From positions 1 through 64,000 of the forward strand of contig NZ_PYAX01000009.1 in NCBI RefSeq assembly GCF_003014735.1: a stretch of 64,000 bases of DNA, read 5' to 3'. The notes under the pieces are model-generated. The model was not told the origin of the DNA. It searched no databases and was given only the letters and a program-made list of their open reading frames with translations. Made by a program: the position numbers and the translations under genes. The DNA is from Saccharothrix carnea (lineage in GTDB: Bacteria > Actinomycetota > Actinomycetes > Mycobacteriales > Pseudonocardiaceae). Below, in pieces: positions 27,156 to 36,326 of the stretch; position 1 is the stretch's first letter, and every line of letters starts with the position of its first letter.

Positions 27156-27290
27156 TAGTCGGCCACACGGCCTGACCTGCGCTTACGTGGCTGCGCGTTC
27201 GTACTCGTTGATCAGGTCGCCGAGGATGGTTCGGTGGCGTGTCGACGTGTGGACCGGCGGTCTGCGAAGGCTCGTGCTCGGCCTGTCGGT
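27143..27290 (-). mobile_element. IS-A remnant (left end, transposase C-terminus)
   Basis: Begins with the IS-A end TGTGGGGTGTCAATAGTCGG. On the minus strand it encodes a transposase C-terminus (HRTILGDLINEYERAAT, stop). The rest of the element is missing. The end has been inserted in or joined to the 5' end of the GGDEF gene. The C-terminus differs from the complete copy at 28003, so it comes from a related but distinct element. Confidence 0.75.
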
Positions 27291-27385
27291 CATGAGTGTC
27301 TTTCAGGCACCTTCACTGTGGTGGCTTCCGGGCCGGTGATCGACGGCGGGGGAACGCTCGTGGTGGTTCGGCGTTAGGGTGGGGC

Positions 27386-27730
27386 ATGGCCTCTCCTGCT
27401 GCGTCGGTGCCCTCCGGTGGCGGTCCGGTGGTGCCTGCGGCTGATCCGGTGGCGATCCGGGCTGCGTTGACGCCGATGCTGGTGGCGGAGTTCGATCGTG
27501 AGTGGGAGTTGGTGTTGGAGCGGGCCAAGGTGTCGAAGGACTTGGCCGGGATACGGGATCTGTTGGGCAAGTGGCGGCACATCGCCTACGGCGAGTTGCG
27601 CGACCCGGGTTCGTACTACCGGTTGTTGGCCAAGGCCGAGCAGGTCCAGCGTCTGGGCGCCAATCCGGATGAGGTGTCGTTGGAGGAGATGAAGGCGCTG
27701 TTGCGCCGGCGTCAGGGGCGGGCCGAGTAG
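27386..27730 (+). CDS. DUF6247-like protein, probable antitoxin of a RelE-like pair
   Basis: A 114-residue helical protein: PVAIRAALTPMLVAEFDREW, LAGIRDLLGKWRHIAYGEL and DPGSYYRLLAKAEQVQRLG. Start ATG 27386. The gene for a RelE/ParE-like protein follows three bases after its stop. The same two-gene arrangement occurs at 40716-41300, with recognisably related proteins. The antitoxin role is inferred from order and size. Confidence 0.65.
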   Translation: MASPAASVPSGGGPVVPAADPVAIRAALTPMLVAEFDREWELVLERAKVSKDLAGIRDLLGKWRHIAYGELRDPGSYYRLLAKAEQVQRLGANPDEVSLEEMKALLRRRQGRAE

Positions 27731-27733
27731 CCG

Positions 27734-27988
27734 GTGTATCGCGTCGTGCCCGACGCGGCGAGCCTGGAGCAGGTCGCCGCGCTGCCCGTGGAGGCGCTGT
27801 CGGCGTATGCCGAGGTGTTGGCGGTGTTGGAGTTGCAGCCGTGGAACGGCCGTCCGCAGCATGAGGACAACCCCGGCGCGGCGGTGCGGTACTGGAGCTT
27901 CGGACCGGATGGGGCGGGTCAGGTGGTGTACTTGATCCTGGAGGAGCAGCGCGAGGTGCACCTGTTGCTGGTGCAGTCGCTGGGCTGA
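27734..27988 (+). CDS. RelE/ParE-like small protein, probable toxin
   Basis: An 84-residue protein starting with GTG. The core LQPWNGRPQHEDNPGAAVRY, then VVYLILEEQREVHLLLVQSL follows the RelE/ParE pattern (proline-rich loop, strand VVYLI, positively charged strand). It lines up with the protein at 40716-40979: PW.G.P, NP..A.R and VVYLILE.Q are shared. Toxicity has not been shown. Confidence 0.65.
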   Translation: MYRVVPDAASLEQVAALPVEALSAYAEVLAVLELQPWNGRPQHEDNPGAAVRYWSFGPDGAGQVVYLILEEQREVHLLLVQSLG

Positions 27989-28002
27989 TCTTGTCGGCTA
28001 CG

Positions 28003-29194
28003 TGTGGGGTGTCAAAAGTCGGCCACGGGGTCTGACCTGCGGTTAGGCTGCTATGGGTTCGTACTCGTTGATCAGGCCGCCGAGGACTGGCCGGCGGCGT
28101 ATCGAGGTGTAGCCCGGCTCTGCGGTCGGCCGGTCTGGTCGTGGTGGCGCGAGTTGCTGTGCTCTGTGGGGTCGTCGGTGGTTGTAGTGGGTTGCGTAAC
28201 GGTCGAGCACGGTCCGGAGGTGGTGTTCGTTGATGATGAGCAGTCGGTCGGTGACTTCGCGTCGGACGGTGCCGACGAACCGTTCGGCGTAGCAGTTGGC
28301 TCGTGGACACCGTGGTGGGCTCTTCAGGACCTGGATGCCTTCGCCGGAGAGGACCGCGTCGAACGAGGCGGTGAATTGGCTGGCCCGGTCGCGGATGAGG
28401 AACCGGAAGTCGTCGGCCCGGTCGCCGAGGTCCATGAGTAGGTTGCGGGCTTGTTGGGTGGTCCAGAGGCCGTCTGGATTCGTGGTGGTGCCGAGGATGT
28501 GGACGTAGCGGGTGGCGAGCTCCATCACGAAGAAGACGTAGACGCGCTTGAGGGTGATGGCGCAGTCGATGTGGAAGAAGTCGCAGGCCAGCATGCTCGC
28601 GGCCTGGGCATGCAGGAATCGTCGCCAGGAGGTGTCGCTGTCGCGTTGGGGCGCTGGCGGTATCCGTAGGTGCTTGAGCACGCGGCGCACGGTTGAGGCG
28701 GCTACCCGATGGCCAAGCTTGTGCAGCTCGCCTTGGATTCGGCGGTAGCCCCATCCGGCGTTCTCTCGGGCCATCCGCTCGATCAACGCCACTACGGCAT
28801 CGTCGATCGGTGGTCGGCCGGTGCGGTTTGGGTAGGTCCACTTCTTCGCGACCAGTCGCCGGTGCCATCGTAGGACGGTGCCCGGCGTCACCAGCCGGTG
28901 GTGTCGTAGCCAGTCGGGTAGGCGTCGCACCAACGCGGCGAGCACCGCACGATCGGCCCAATCCAGTCGCGAGCGAGGGTTGGCCCGGCGCAGCACGGCG
29001 ATCTCGTGCCGCAGTACCAGCAACTCCACGTCTTTGGCCGCCGATGACCGACAGAGTAGAACCAACCAGCCGACGACCCGGACGAAGATCAGGTAGAGCA
29101 GTCGTAGCGCCACGCTTCACGATGATGCTCCTGCAGCACGTGGTGCGAGATCGCCGCAGCTCAGCGCCTCAGTGCGGAGTTCTGGCACCCCACA
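28003..29194 (-). mobile_element. IS-A, complete copy
   Basis: A 1192-bp element with imperfect inverted ends: TGTGGGGTGTCAAAAGTC on the left and, on the opposite strand at the right, TGTGGGGTGCCAGAACTC. It contains one uninterrupted transposase gene. No clear target-site duplication is visible. This is the reference copy for at least six related fragments in the window. Confidence 0.88.
28043..29113 (-). CDS. IS-A transposase (integrase-core DDE, IS481/IS3-like)
   Basis: A 356-residue transposase. An HTH region ([40 protein letters not shown]) precedes [15 protein letters not shown]. The rve catalytic core has acidic residues in [21 protein letters not shown] and ANCYAERF (D, D, E). The C-terminus is [17 protein letters not shown]. 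The single-frame organisation suggests IS481 or a related integrase-core group; I cannot assign the family exactly. Intact, so it could still be mobile and could act on the partial copies. Confidence 0.88.
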   Translation of the reverse strand: MALRLLYLIFVRVVGWLVLLCRSSAAKDVELLVLRHEIAVLRRANPRSRLDWADRAVLAALVRRLPDWLRHHRLVTPGTVLRWHRRLVAKKWTYPNRTGRPPIDDAVVALIERMARENAGWGYRRIQGELHKLGHRVAASTVRRVLKHLRIPPAPQRDSDTSWRRFLHAQAASMLACDFFHIDCAITLKRVYVFFVMELATRYVHILGTTTNPDGLWTTQQARNLLMDLGDRADDFRFLIRDRASQFTASFDAVLSGEGIQVLKSPPRCPRANCYAERFVGTVRREVTDRLLIINEHHLRTVLDRYATHYNHRRPHRAQQLAPPRPDRPTAEPGYTSIRRRPVLGGLINEYEPIAA

Positions 29195-29590
29195 CGGGTG
29201 ACGTGTCGTCCGAGTTACAGGCAGGTCGCCGTTCTGGCGGCTTTGTTGGAAAATAACAACCGCTGCAAGGCTGAACGGAGTTGTTGCACACGGTAGGAAG
29301 CGCGACGGGCGGACACGTCGGAGATCACACCCGACTCCTTGGAGCGCCGTGAGTGAGGCGGGTGATACACCCCGGACGCGGCTCGGTTTCTCCAGCGCGG
29401 ACAGGTGCCGGAAGGCCGCGCCACCCATCCTCCGACTCGGAGATGTGGCGCCGCCATGCGCAGGAACGGTACGAACACGGTACGCCCACCTGGTCTGATC
29501 GCCATGTTATGGGATCACGCTTGATGAAGCGCTCGCGCGGCGAATGCGCGGAGCGGCAATGGGTTCATGCATGAAACCGGGTGGTGCTGG

Positions 29591-29728
29591 CCATCCCTGC
29601 TGGCCACTGACACCGTGCAGGACCCGGTGCAGTCGGAGGAGGTGATGCTCGAGGTGTTCGTGGAGCTGTGGCGCACGGCCGGCCGCTTCGACCCCTCGCG
29701 TGGCAGCGTCCTGGCCTGGGCGATGTAG
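29591..29728 (+). pseudogene. Remnant of an ECF sigma factor (region 2)
   Basis: About 45 codons read VQDPVQSEEVMLEVFVELWR, then TAGRFDPSRGSVLAWAM and a TAG stop. This is the region-2 core of SigK-like ECF sigma factors (DP..SEEV..EV...WR.A.RFDP.RGS...W). Both the start and the rest of the protein are missing, so this is debris of a lost gene next to the IS. Confidence 0.7.
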
Positions 29729-29749
29729 TTGAGCAGCGCGACGAGAGCG

Positions 29750-29805
29750 CCCCATTGATCGCGGTTGGCTGAGACCGCCCCATTGATCGCGGTTGGCTGA
29801 GACCG
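29750..29805 (+). repeat. 28-bp perfect tandem duplication
   Basis: Two identical 28-bp copies follow each other with no spacer (29750-29777 and 29778-29805), each starting CCCCATTGATCGCGG and ending GAGACCG. A partial third CCCC follows. With two copies and no spacers it is not a CRISPR array. Confidence 0.9.
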
Positions 29806-29929
29806 CCCCTGGCTCGGAGTCTGACCAACGGCGCCGGGCCTCTCCGACCGTAACGCCAGTCTTGTCGTGTGCGATTCACCGCACACGAGCCGGCCTGCCC
29901 GGACTGACGAGGTGGGGGAGGGTGGCGTG

Positions 29930-30637
29930 ATGGCACACAGCGCGGCGCCACTCGATGGAACCCGTCCTCAGGCGACTCGGATGCAGCACGCGATCCGACT
30001 GCTGGTCATCCTGGAGGCGTGTGGTGAGCTGGTGAAGGCTGGCGACCCGGTCGGTGCGGTCAAGGTGATTCGGAGCGAACTGCGCCTTCAAGCGCTGGAC
30101 TTCTGGCTGCGCAACCCCGACTACCTCGCCGATGAACTCGTCACCAAGGTGGAGTCCGGTGAGCTGCCCGACAGTTGCCTGGACACTGCGCGCTACCTGC
30201 TCGACGACCCAGAACCGGATCTGCGGTGGTACCCGATGCCGCGGTGGCACTACGGCGCGTACGAGGCCATCGATGATGCGTTCGCCATTCTGGACGCCTA
30301 TGGACTGGCGCTTGTTCGCCGCAAGGGCGGGGTGGTGAAGGCGGCCCGAAGCGAGTTCTTCCTCACCGGCAAGGGTCAGGCTGCGGTCGCCGACCTGACC
30401 GCTGAGCCACGCCTGTCCTGGTATACGCGCCAGGTGGGTCTGGTCGCGCTCGTCTCCGGCGACGACCTGGGCAGCGAACTGAAGAAGCGGCAGTACAGGC
30501 AGGCCGAGTACGCCAAGACCGAACTGGGCGTCGCTATCGCTCCTATCGCGGGCAGCGTCCGGGTGCGGCTGGAAGGTCTGCGCGGCACGCTCGATCAGCC
30601 AGCCGAAGACCTGGGCGCGGTTGAGGCAGCCATCTAA
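29930..30637 (+). CDS. ABC-3C-like middle component (wHTH protein)
   Basis: A 235-residue protein, first gene of a three-gene operon. The first third is a helical/wHTH region (RLLVILEACGELVKAGDPVG; LQALDFWLRNPDYLADELVT) resembling middle components of ABC-three-component conflict systems. A second wHTH-like part follows (AFAILDAYGLALVRRKGG; SEFFLTGKGQAAV). The start is ATG 29930 (GTG 29927 also possible) behind GGGGGAGGG. The ATPase gene follows 17 bases downstream. The family call rests on pattern and gene order. Confidence 0.65.
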   Translation: MAHSAAPLDGTRPQATRMQHAIRLLVILEACGELVKAGDPVGAVKVIRSELRLQALDFWLRNPDYLADELVTKVESGELPDSCLDTARYLLDDPEPDLRWYPMPRWHYGAYEAIDDAFAILDAYGLALVRRKGGVVKAARSEFFLTGKGQAAVADLTAEPRLSWYTRQVGLVALVSGDDLGSELKKRQYRQAEYAKTELGVAIAPIAGSVRVRLEGLRGTLDQPAEDLGAVEAAI

Positions 30638-30654
30638 ACCTACGGGGGTGGGTC

Positions 30655-32753
30655 GTGAGCACGCTCGGGGATGCCGTTCACGCCGAGTTGATCCGAAAAG
30701 GGCTCGATGTCGATGCGGAGCAGGTCGAACGGATCCTGACCGACGCAGGTGTCGCGACCAGCGCGACCACGGGCGTTCCAGTCCGACTTCGTGTGCGCCG
30801 CGTCCACGTCACGGGCACCAAACTCCTCGAAGCCGACGGCGAGGACGCGTCCGAGGACGCTGCCGGCGATCAAGACACTCTGGTGCCGTTCGCTCTGGAC
30901 TGGTCACCGGCGGACGGCGTCAACGGCGTCGGAAGCGAGCGCAACCTGAGAGGCAAATCCTCGGTCCTCCACTTCATGGCTGGGCGTTGACAGGGCGTTG
31001 CCCGTTGCAGGCGGATGTCCTCACCTGGGTGGAGCATGTCGAGGTCGAGTTCAGCGTCGACGAAGTTACTGTTCACGTGGCCTTCGACGTCGACTCCGGC
31101 GTCCCGGGCGGCTCCGTGACCCAGAAGGCGAGTGCCGGCGGAACAGGTCGGCAAGTCAGCCTGGGTACCTTCGGCAGCGACGCCGGGTTCGAGTCGCTCA
31201 TGGGAGCGTTGATGCTCGAACGCCTGCGGCTTGAGCCCATCGCGATGTGGTCGAACAATCAGGAGACCTCGCACGCCTGGCCTGCTTACGCGTCGGCGCT
31301 TGCCGTGCACGCTGACCGCCTCGACCCCGTCGTCGGAAACGAGGGTGTTCTTGGGACGCGCATGTTGCAGATGTTCGTCGGAACCTCGTGGGCACCCGCC
31401 CGCGCCCAGGCCGCCACTGCGCTGAGCGCCGTGAAGTTCGCGCGGGAACGCTCCCGTGCCAAGGCACGGGCCGCCGCCCAGGCAGCCGAGGCGTTGATCG
31501 GGGCGGCCGAGGCACGGGTGGCTGCCGCCCAGGAGGTTGTCGCCTCCTTTGACGGGGCCAAGCCGGACGTCGATGCGATGCTGTCGTTGGCGGCTGCCGC
31601 GACGGACCGAGCGACCGAGGCGCAGGAACTCTCGCTACGGCTGTTCACGGCGCGCACTTCGGCCGCGCAGGTGCATGACCAACTGCGAGCCGAGCAACGG
31701 CGCCGTAACGGCGCTATCGAGGACGCGCTTGCCCGCCGCTTCTTCAACGCGATGACGCCCACGGTGTGTCCGCGCTGCTCGGCGGCGGTGACTCAAGACC
31801 GTCGCGATGCCGAAGGCCACCACCACGAGTGCTCATTGTGCTCGTCACCTCTGGACCTGGACGCGTTCGCGGTCAGCGTCCTGGTCGCCTCCGACATCCC
31901 TGTGGGCGCTCGCGGAGAGTTGGTCGCGGCAACCGCCGATGCCGAAGCCGAACGCACCGGGATCACTGCCGATGTCTCCGGCCAGGACGTCGAGGAGTAC
32001 GACGGCGACGTGGTCGATGCCCTCGTTGCTTTGCAACAGGCCGCCGATGACGCGGATGCCGTGGTCCTGGGACTTGAGGCCGAGTTCGCCGCTGCGGAGC
32101 GCAACCGCCTCGGTGCTGTCGCCGCCGCACAGGTTGGACGAGCGCAGATCGAGCGGGCGCATGAGCAGCGCAAGGCCGAACTCGCACTCGCCCGCGCGGA
32201 GGGCGCGCTCGAAAGCCTCCGACAGGCGGTCGCGCCGGTCGAGCCGCAACCGGTGGACGACACGCGGATCGAGGTCTTGGAAGCGGCGGACCGTGTCACA
32301 GCGGCCTGGCTGAAGAGCGATCAGGACCCGCTGTTGGCGGAGGTGTCCAAGGAGATCGCCGGACTCGCTCGCCGTTTTGGCGCGGACAACATCACCGCCG
32401 TGTCCCTAAAGGGAAACGCGAACATGGATGTCCACAAAGGCGGCACGAAGAGCGGGTACGGCTCACTGACCAACGGCGAGAAACTCCGTCTCAAGCTGGC
32501 GACCGCGGTCGCCCTGATCACCCAGGGCCACAAGGCCGGAGTCGGCCGACACCCTGGGCTGCTGTTCGTCGACTCCCCAGCCGCCGAGGAGATTCCGGCC
32601 GACGACCTAGAAACCATGATCAACGCTATGAAGGAGGTTGCCGAGGAGACGAGCATGCAGATCGTCGTCGCGACGCGACACAGCGGGCTGCTCGCGTCGT
32701 TGCTACCGGACGACAACGTCTTGGTCGCGACCGGCGACGACTTCGTCTGGTAG
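30655..32753 (+). pseudogene. SMC/Rad50-like ABC ATPase of the ABC-3C-like system, one frameshift
   Basis: A 700-codon gene in two frames. The N-terminus (GTG 30655) ends with an ABC-3C-type Walker A, NLRGKSSVL; it stops at 30990. From about 30981 another frame continues (WALTGRCPLQADVLTWVEHV) to 32753, with coiled coils, a CPRC...CSLC zinc-hook-like pair, the signature LTNGEKLRLKLATAVAL, Walker B GLLFVDSPAAEE and the H-loop RH. A single missing base near ATGGCTGGGC (30976-30985) explains it: GKSSVL then W-A-L-T-G-R is the expected order. This could be a sequencing error, a real inactivation, or slippage. Confidence 0.75.
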
Positions 32754-32829
32754 CCCTCAACGCGAGGACGCGCCGCCTTGGGAAATCCTTCGACGGCTGG
32801 CACGATCAGCGCGGCGGAAAGGAGGACAC

Positions 32830-34968
32830 GTGGCGACCGGTCCCGATCTCGACGCGATCAGGCAGCAAGTGCTCGATCACTTGACCGGCGGGCAGCCACC
32901 GACAGATCTCCTCGACCGCCTCGGAGGCTGGCCGGCCATAGAGGCGCTCGCCCCGCACCTGACCGACAGCCCGCTGCTGACGCCGGTCCTCGCTCTCGTG
33001 AGCAGGGAAATCGGCATCCGCGGCCCGGATTCCGACCTCGTCCGAGCCGCCGTGTTCATGCTCGTCGAAGCCGTGACGGCAAGCACCGACCCCATGCAGT
33101 TCGCTCAGGGCATCGACGAGCTCTGCCGGAACCGAAACTTGCTCTCGATCGGCGGAACCCAGCTGGCATCCCGCTGTCTGGCACTCGCGCAACCCCCACA
33201 GCCGGAGGAGGATCACCTCGTCCCGTCACCCGCCGCAGTGTCGCGTCACGCGGATGCGCTAGAGGCCTACGCACGCCTGGCGATCGCCGGGTATGCATCG
33301 GAGTACAAACTGTTCAGCCTCCTCGAGGACATCGCGGAGCCGCAGCCCCGCCGGTACGCACAGGCGATCGTCCGGTCCATCGGTGCGGCATTCGACCTCT
33401 GGCAGGTCGACGACCGTGTAGTCGATGTCATCGACATCCTCACCGGTGTGAAGCCGCCTCGGTACACCGCTGCGCCAACCGAGGAAGTCGCGGCTCGCAA
33501 CCGGGAGTACGGCCAGGACATCGCTTCCGACGCTTCGTGGACCAAGGCGAACATCGAGATGGTCCGGGCGTTCCGCTCGTCCACCGCAGTAGAGGCGAAC
33601 GCGCGCATAGGATCGGCTGTGGAGGCGCTGCGCTTCGCCAGGGCGGAGGACGAACGAGAAGACGTCGAAGCCCTCGACGGCGCCCTACGCCTCCTACAGG
33701 CCTTCATAGGCGACCAGATCCGGCACGACGGCGTGGCCCGATCCGCCGGAACGTGGGACCTGAATCTCGGCGAAGTCGAGACCCTTGCCCGACGCGTGCG
33801 GCAGTTCACCGTCACCGGCTACGGGCTGAACCACTGGAGTGGAAACCGGAAGCAGCTCGTCCTGACCGGGTGGGCCCGACTCGCACACGACATCGCCTGG
33901 CTGCGGGACAAACTCGACCGTGACAGCCTGTACGACGCTGCGGTCGTCCTCGACGACCTGCTCCAGCTCTACTCCGCCTCGCACACGTACGAGCTGACCG
34001 ACAACGTCGACGGCATCGACGTCGTCCGAAGCGTCGTGCGACCGGCCATCGCGGGCGGGTTCGCGGCGCGCGCCGGACTCATGCGCAATCTTCACGACCA
34101 CATCGAAGCCCTAGGTGAACGCATTGGCGACGGCGACGCCCCCCGGTACGAGGAACAGCTCGCCGCCGCCCTGGCCCTGCGGGATGCGGCCCGAGCCAGC
34201 CTCCAGTCCGCGGAGCCGCCGGGAAAAGACACGGAGCAGGTGGCGCCCGCTTTGCCGCCCCTGCTCGCTGAGCTGCTCGGCCGACACGACGGCGTCACCG
34301 AGGCACTGGCCGGAGTCGACCCCGCCGTACTGCGCGACCTGAACACCAGCCTCGCCGACATTCGAGACTCCAACGCTCTCGACCACGACCTCGTGATCAC
34401 GGACGTCCGCAGGAAGATACTCGACGCACTCGCCCCCTCCGCCGACTTCCGAGGGGACGTCGTGCCTGCGGTTCAAACGGTCCTCGACCAGCTCATCCGC
34501 TTCGTCTCCCGCCGCATGAACACCCAGGAGTCCACAAAGGACTACCTGTTCAAAGTGGATGCCGACGAACACGACCTGCATAAGGATCTGTACGACTGGT
34601 TGTGCCAAGGCCCACTCAGCGGCATCACCAACGTCGAGGTCCAAGAGGTCGGTGCCGGCCGGACCGACATTCAGATCACTTTTCCTGGCTTCCATCTGTA
34701 CCTGGAACTCAAAGCCGACGACACGATGGTGCCCGTCGAGAACAAGAGCGCGTACATCAAGCAGACCATCACCTACCAGGCCACGGACGTCCGCATCGGC
34801 TTCCTGGTGGTGCTTCGCCTCGCACCCCCGCGCGACAAGGGTCCCGCACCGCACCTACGTGACTACATTTCCCACACCACGATCGGCGTGCCGTACAGCG
34901 AAGGCGAACGCCACGTGATCATGCTGGAGATCCCGGGAAGGCAGACAAAGCCGTCAAGAGTCCGCTGA
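32830..34968 (+). CDS. Large C-terminal component with PD-(D/E)xK nuclease domain
   Basis: A 712-residue protein, third gene of the operon, with an ideal ribosome-binding site (AAGGAGGA) before GTG 32830. The first 590 residues are helical and unrecognised. The last 110 carry the nuclease pattern: D613 in GRTDIQITF, E626-L-K628 in YLELKAD, and Q645xxxY649 in KQTITYQ-like order, as in RecB-like and restriction nucleases. The likely role is effector of the ATPase complex, cutting nucleic acid after invader sensing. The nuclease assignment is by motif only. Confidence 0.72.
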   Translation: MATGPDLDAIRQQVLDHLTGGQPPTDLLDRLGGWPAIEALAPHLTDSPLLTPVLALVSREIGIRGPDSDLVRAAVFMLVEAVTASTDPMQFAQGIDELCRNRNLLSIGGTQLASRCLALAQPPQPEEDHLVPSPAAVSRHADALEAYARLAIAGYASEYKLFSLLEDIAEPQPRRYAQAIVRSIGAAFDLWQVDDRVVDVIDILTGVKPPRYTAAPTEEVAARNREYGQDIASDASWTKANIEMVRAFRSSTAVEANARIGSAVEALRFARAEDEREDVEALDGALRLLQAFIGDQIRHDGVARSAGTWDLNLGEVETLARRVRQFTVTGYGLNHWSGNRKQLVLTGWARLAHDIAWLRDKLDRDSLYDAAVVLDDLLQLYSASHTYELTDNVDGIDVVRSVVRPAIAGGFAARAGLMRNLHDHIEALGERIGDGDAPRYEEQLAAALALRDAARASLQSAEPPGKDTEQVAPALPPLLAELLGRHDGVTEALAGVDPAVLRDLNTSLADIRDSNALDHDLVITDVRRKILDALAPSADFRGDVVPAVQTVLDQLIRFVSRRMNTQESTKDYLFKVDADEHDLHKDLYDWLCQGPLSGITNVEVQEVGAGRTDIQITFPGFHLYLELKADDTMVPVENKSAYIKQTITYQATDVRIGFLVVLRLAPPRDKGPAPHLRDYISHTTIGVPYSEGERHVIMLEIPGRQTKPSRVR

Positions 34969-35037
34969 CGACGCTCGTACTCGCTCGCACCCAGGTGCGT
35001 ACGCGGTCATGCCGGCTCCCGATGCGATGCCGATAAC

Positions 35038-35098
35038 CAGTCACCGAGCCGGACGAAGATCAGGTACGGCAGTCGTATCGCCACACCTCACGATCATG
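35038..35098 (-). mobile_element. IS-A remnant (transposase start only)
   Basis: On the minus strand a 60-base piece encodes [15 protein letters not shown], matching the first residues of IS-A transposases ([12 protein letters not shown]). Nothing else of the element is present. It marks a former IS-A at the right side of the ABC-3C-like operon. Confidence 0.65.
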
Positions 35099-35170
35099 CC
35101 CGGGAGGTCTCGCCCGGTGTCGGCGGTGACCGCGTCGGACGTGCACAGACGGGTGTTCTGGGTGTCCCGG

Positions 35171-36326
35171 TCAGGTCGATCCGCTCGTGGTTGTGGTGTT
35201 GTCGAGGTGGTTGAGTTGCCGTTGGACACGTTCGGCGTCGGTATCGCGGCCCTGTTGCCGGTACAGCTCCAGCGCTTCCTGCCACGCCGCGCGGGCCGGC
35301 TCGTGGTGTCCGAGGGCGGTGTAAGGGTGTCCGAGGCGGTCGAGGGTGTCGGGGACCTGGGTGGTGTCGCCGAGGGCGCGGCGCGAGGCGAGGGCCTGCT
35401 GGTAGTGGCGGACGGCTTGGTGGTGCCGGCCCGTGTGGTGGTCGATGTAGCCCAGGCTGTCTACCGTGTTCGCTTCGCCGCCGGGGTCGTGGTGGCGGTG
35501 GTGCAAGGCGAGGGCGGCGCGGCAGTGCTCGCGGGCGGTGTGGTGGTAGCCCAGCCGGGCGGTGTACCAGCCCACCGCGTTGAGCGCGCGGGCTTCCCAC
35601 ACCGGCTGGTCGAGGGAGCGGAAGAGATCCAGGGCGCAGTGGGCGTGGCCCAGCGCCCGACAGTCGTTTCCCCGCTGCTCCCACGCCAATGTGAGGATGA
35701 GGTGGGTGTGGGCCTGTTGGGTGGCGTCCTGGTGGTGCTCCGCTAGGGCGAGGGCTCGGCGCAGGTGCCCGATGGCCTGCTCGTGTTGTCCCAGCGCGGC
35801 GTGGGCACGGCCGAGCCGCCGGTGGGCGAGTGCGCGGGTGGTGGGGTCGGGCAGGTGGGCGGCGGCGTCGGTGGCGGCCCGCCACACGGCCAGGTCGTCG
35901 TGGCGGTGGCCTCGCCGCTGGTGGAAGGTGGCCAGGATCCAGGCCAGGTGCGACACGGCCTGGTGGCGGTGGTCGCGGACGGCGATGTGCTGGGCGGCCA
36001 GGAGGTGTGGGTGGTGGGTGTCCATCCACGCCAGCGCGGTCGCGTGGTCGGGCAGTGGTTGGGGACGAGAGCCGGGAACGGGCGGGTCGAGCGGCAGAAG
36101 CGGGCGGTGCGGGTACAGCAGGTGGTCGGCGGCGTGGGCGGTGTGCCGGTAGAAGTCCACCACCCGGTCCAGCGCCGCCCGCCGCACCGGTTCGGGCAGC
36201 GCGGTGGCGGCGGAGTAGGCGCGGACCAGGTCGTGCATCCAGTAGCGGCCGTGCGGTCGCCGGTCGAGCAGGGAACCGTCCTCCAACGCGCGCAGGACCT
36301 TGCGCGCCTGCTCCTCGGGCAGACCG
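35171..36326 (-). pseudogene. AfsR/SARP-type regulator, C-terminal TPR part only
   Basis: About 385 codons of the C-terminal half of an NB-ARC/TPR regulator. They run from LPEEQARKVLRALEDGSLLD and RRPHGRYWMHDLVRAYSAAT (the winged-helix end of the NB-ARC module) through at least six TPR units (ALAHRRLGRAHAALGQHEQA; ALNAVGWYTARLGYHHTA; DTLDRLGHPYTALGHHEPAR). The N-terminal half is cut off exactly at the end of IS-B at 36327, and no continuation is found beyond the IS, so an IS-associated deletion has removed it. Confidence 0.82.

Larger units (their letters stand above)
29195..29929. other. Region between IS-A and the ABC-3C-like operon
   Basis: About 735 bases. They contain a short sigma-factor remnant (29591-29728) and a 28-bp tandem duplication (29750-29805). 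The first 390 bases hold no recognisable coding sequence on either strand. GGGGGAGGG at 29914-29922 is the ribosome-binding site of the next gene. Confidence 0.45.

Noticed and set aside
29750..29805. Possible CRISPR array
   Set aside because: Only two directly adjacent 28-bp copies with no spacers and no cas genes nearby; a simple tandem duplication.
29954..30610. TetR or ArsR regulator for the first gene of the ABC-3C-like operon
   Set aside because: A wHTH is plausible, but the DFWLRNPDYLADEL pattern and the coupling to an SMC-like ATPase fit an ABC-3C middle component better.
35150..35182. Right end of the IS-A remnant at 35038
   Set aside because: GGTGTTCTGGGTGTCCC is only loosely like the IS-A end GTTCTGACACCCCACA; the similarity is too weak to call.
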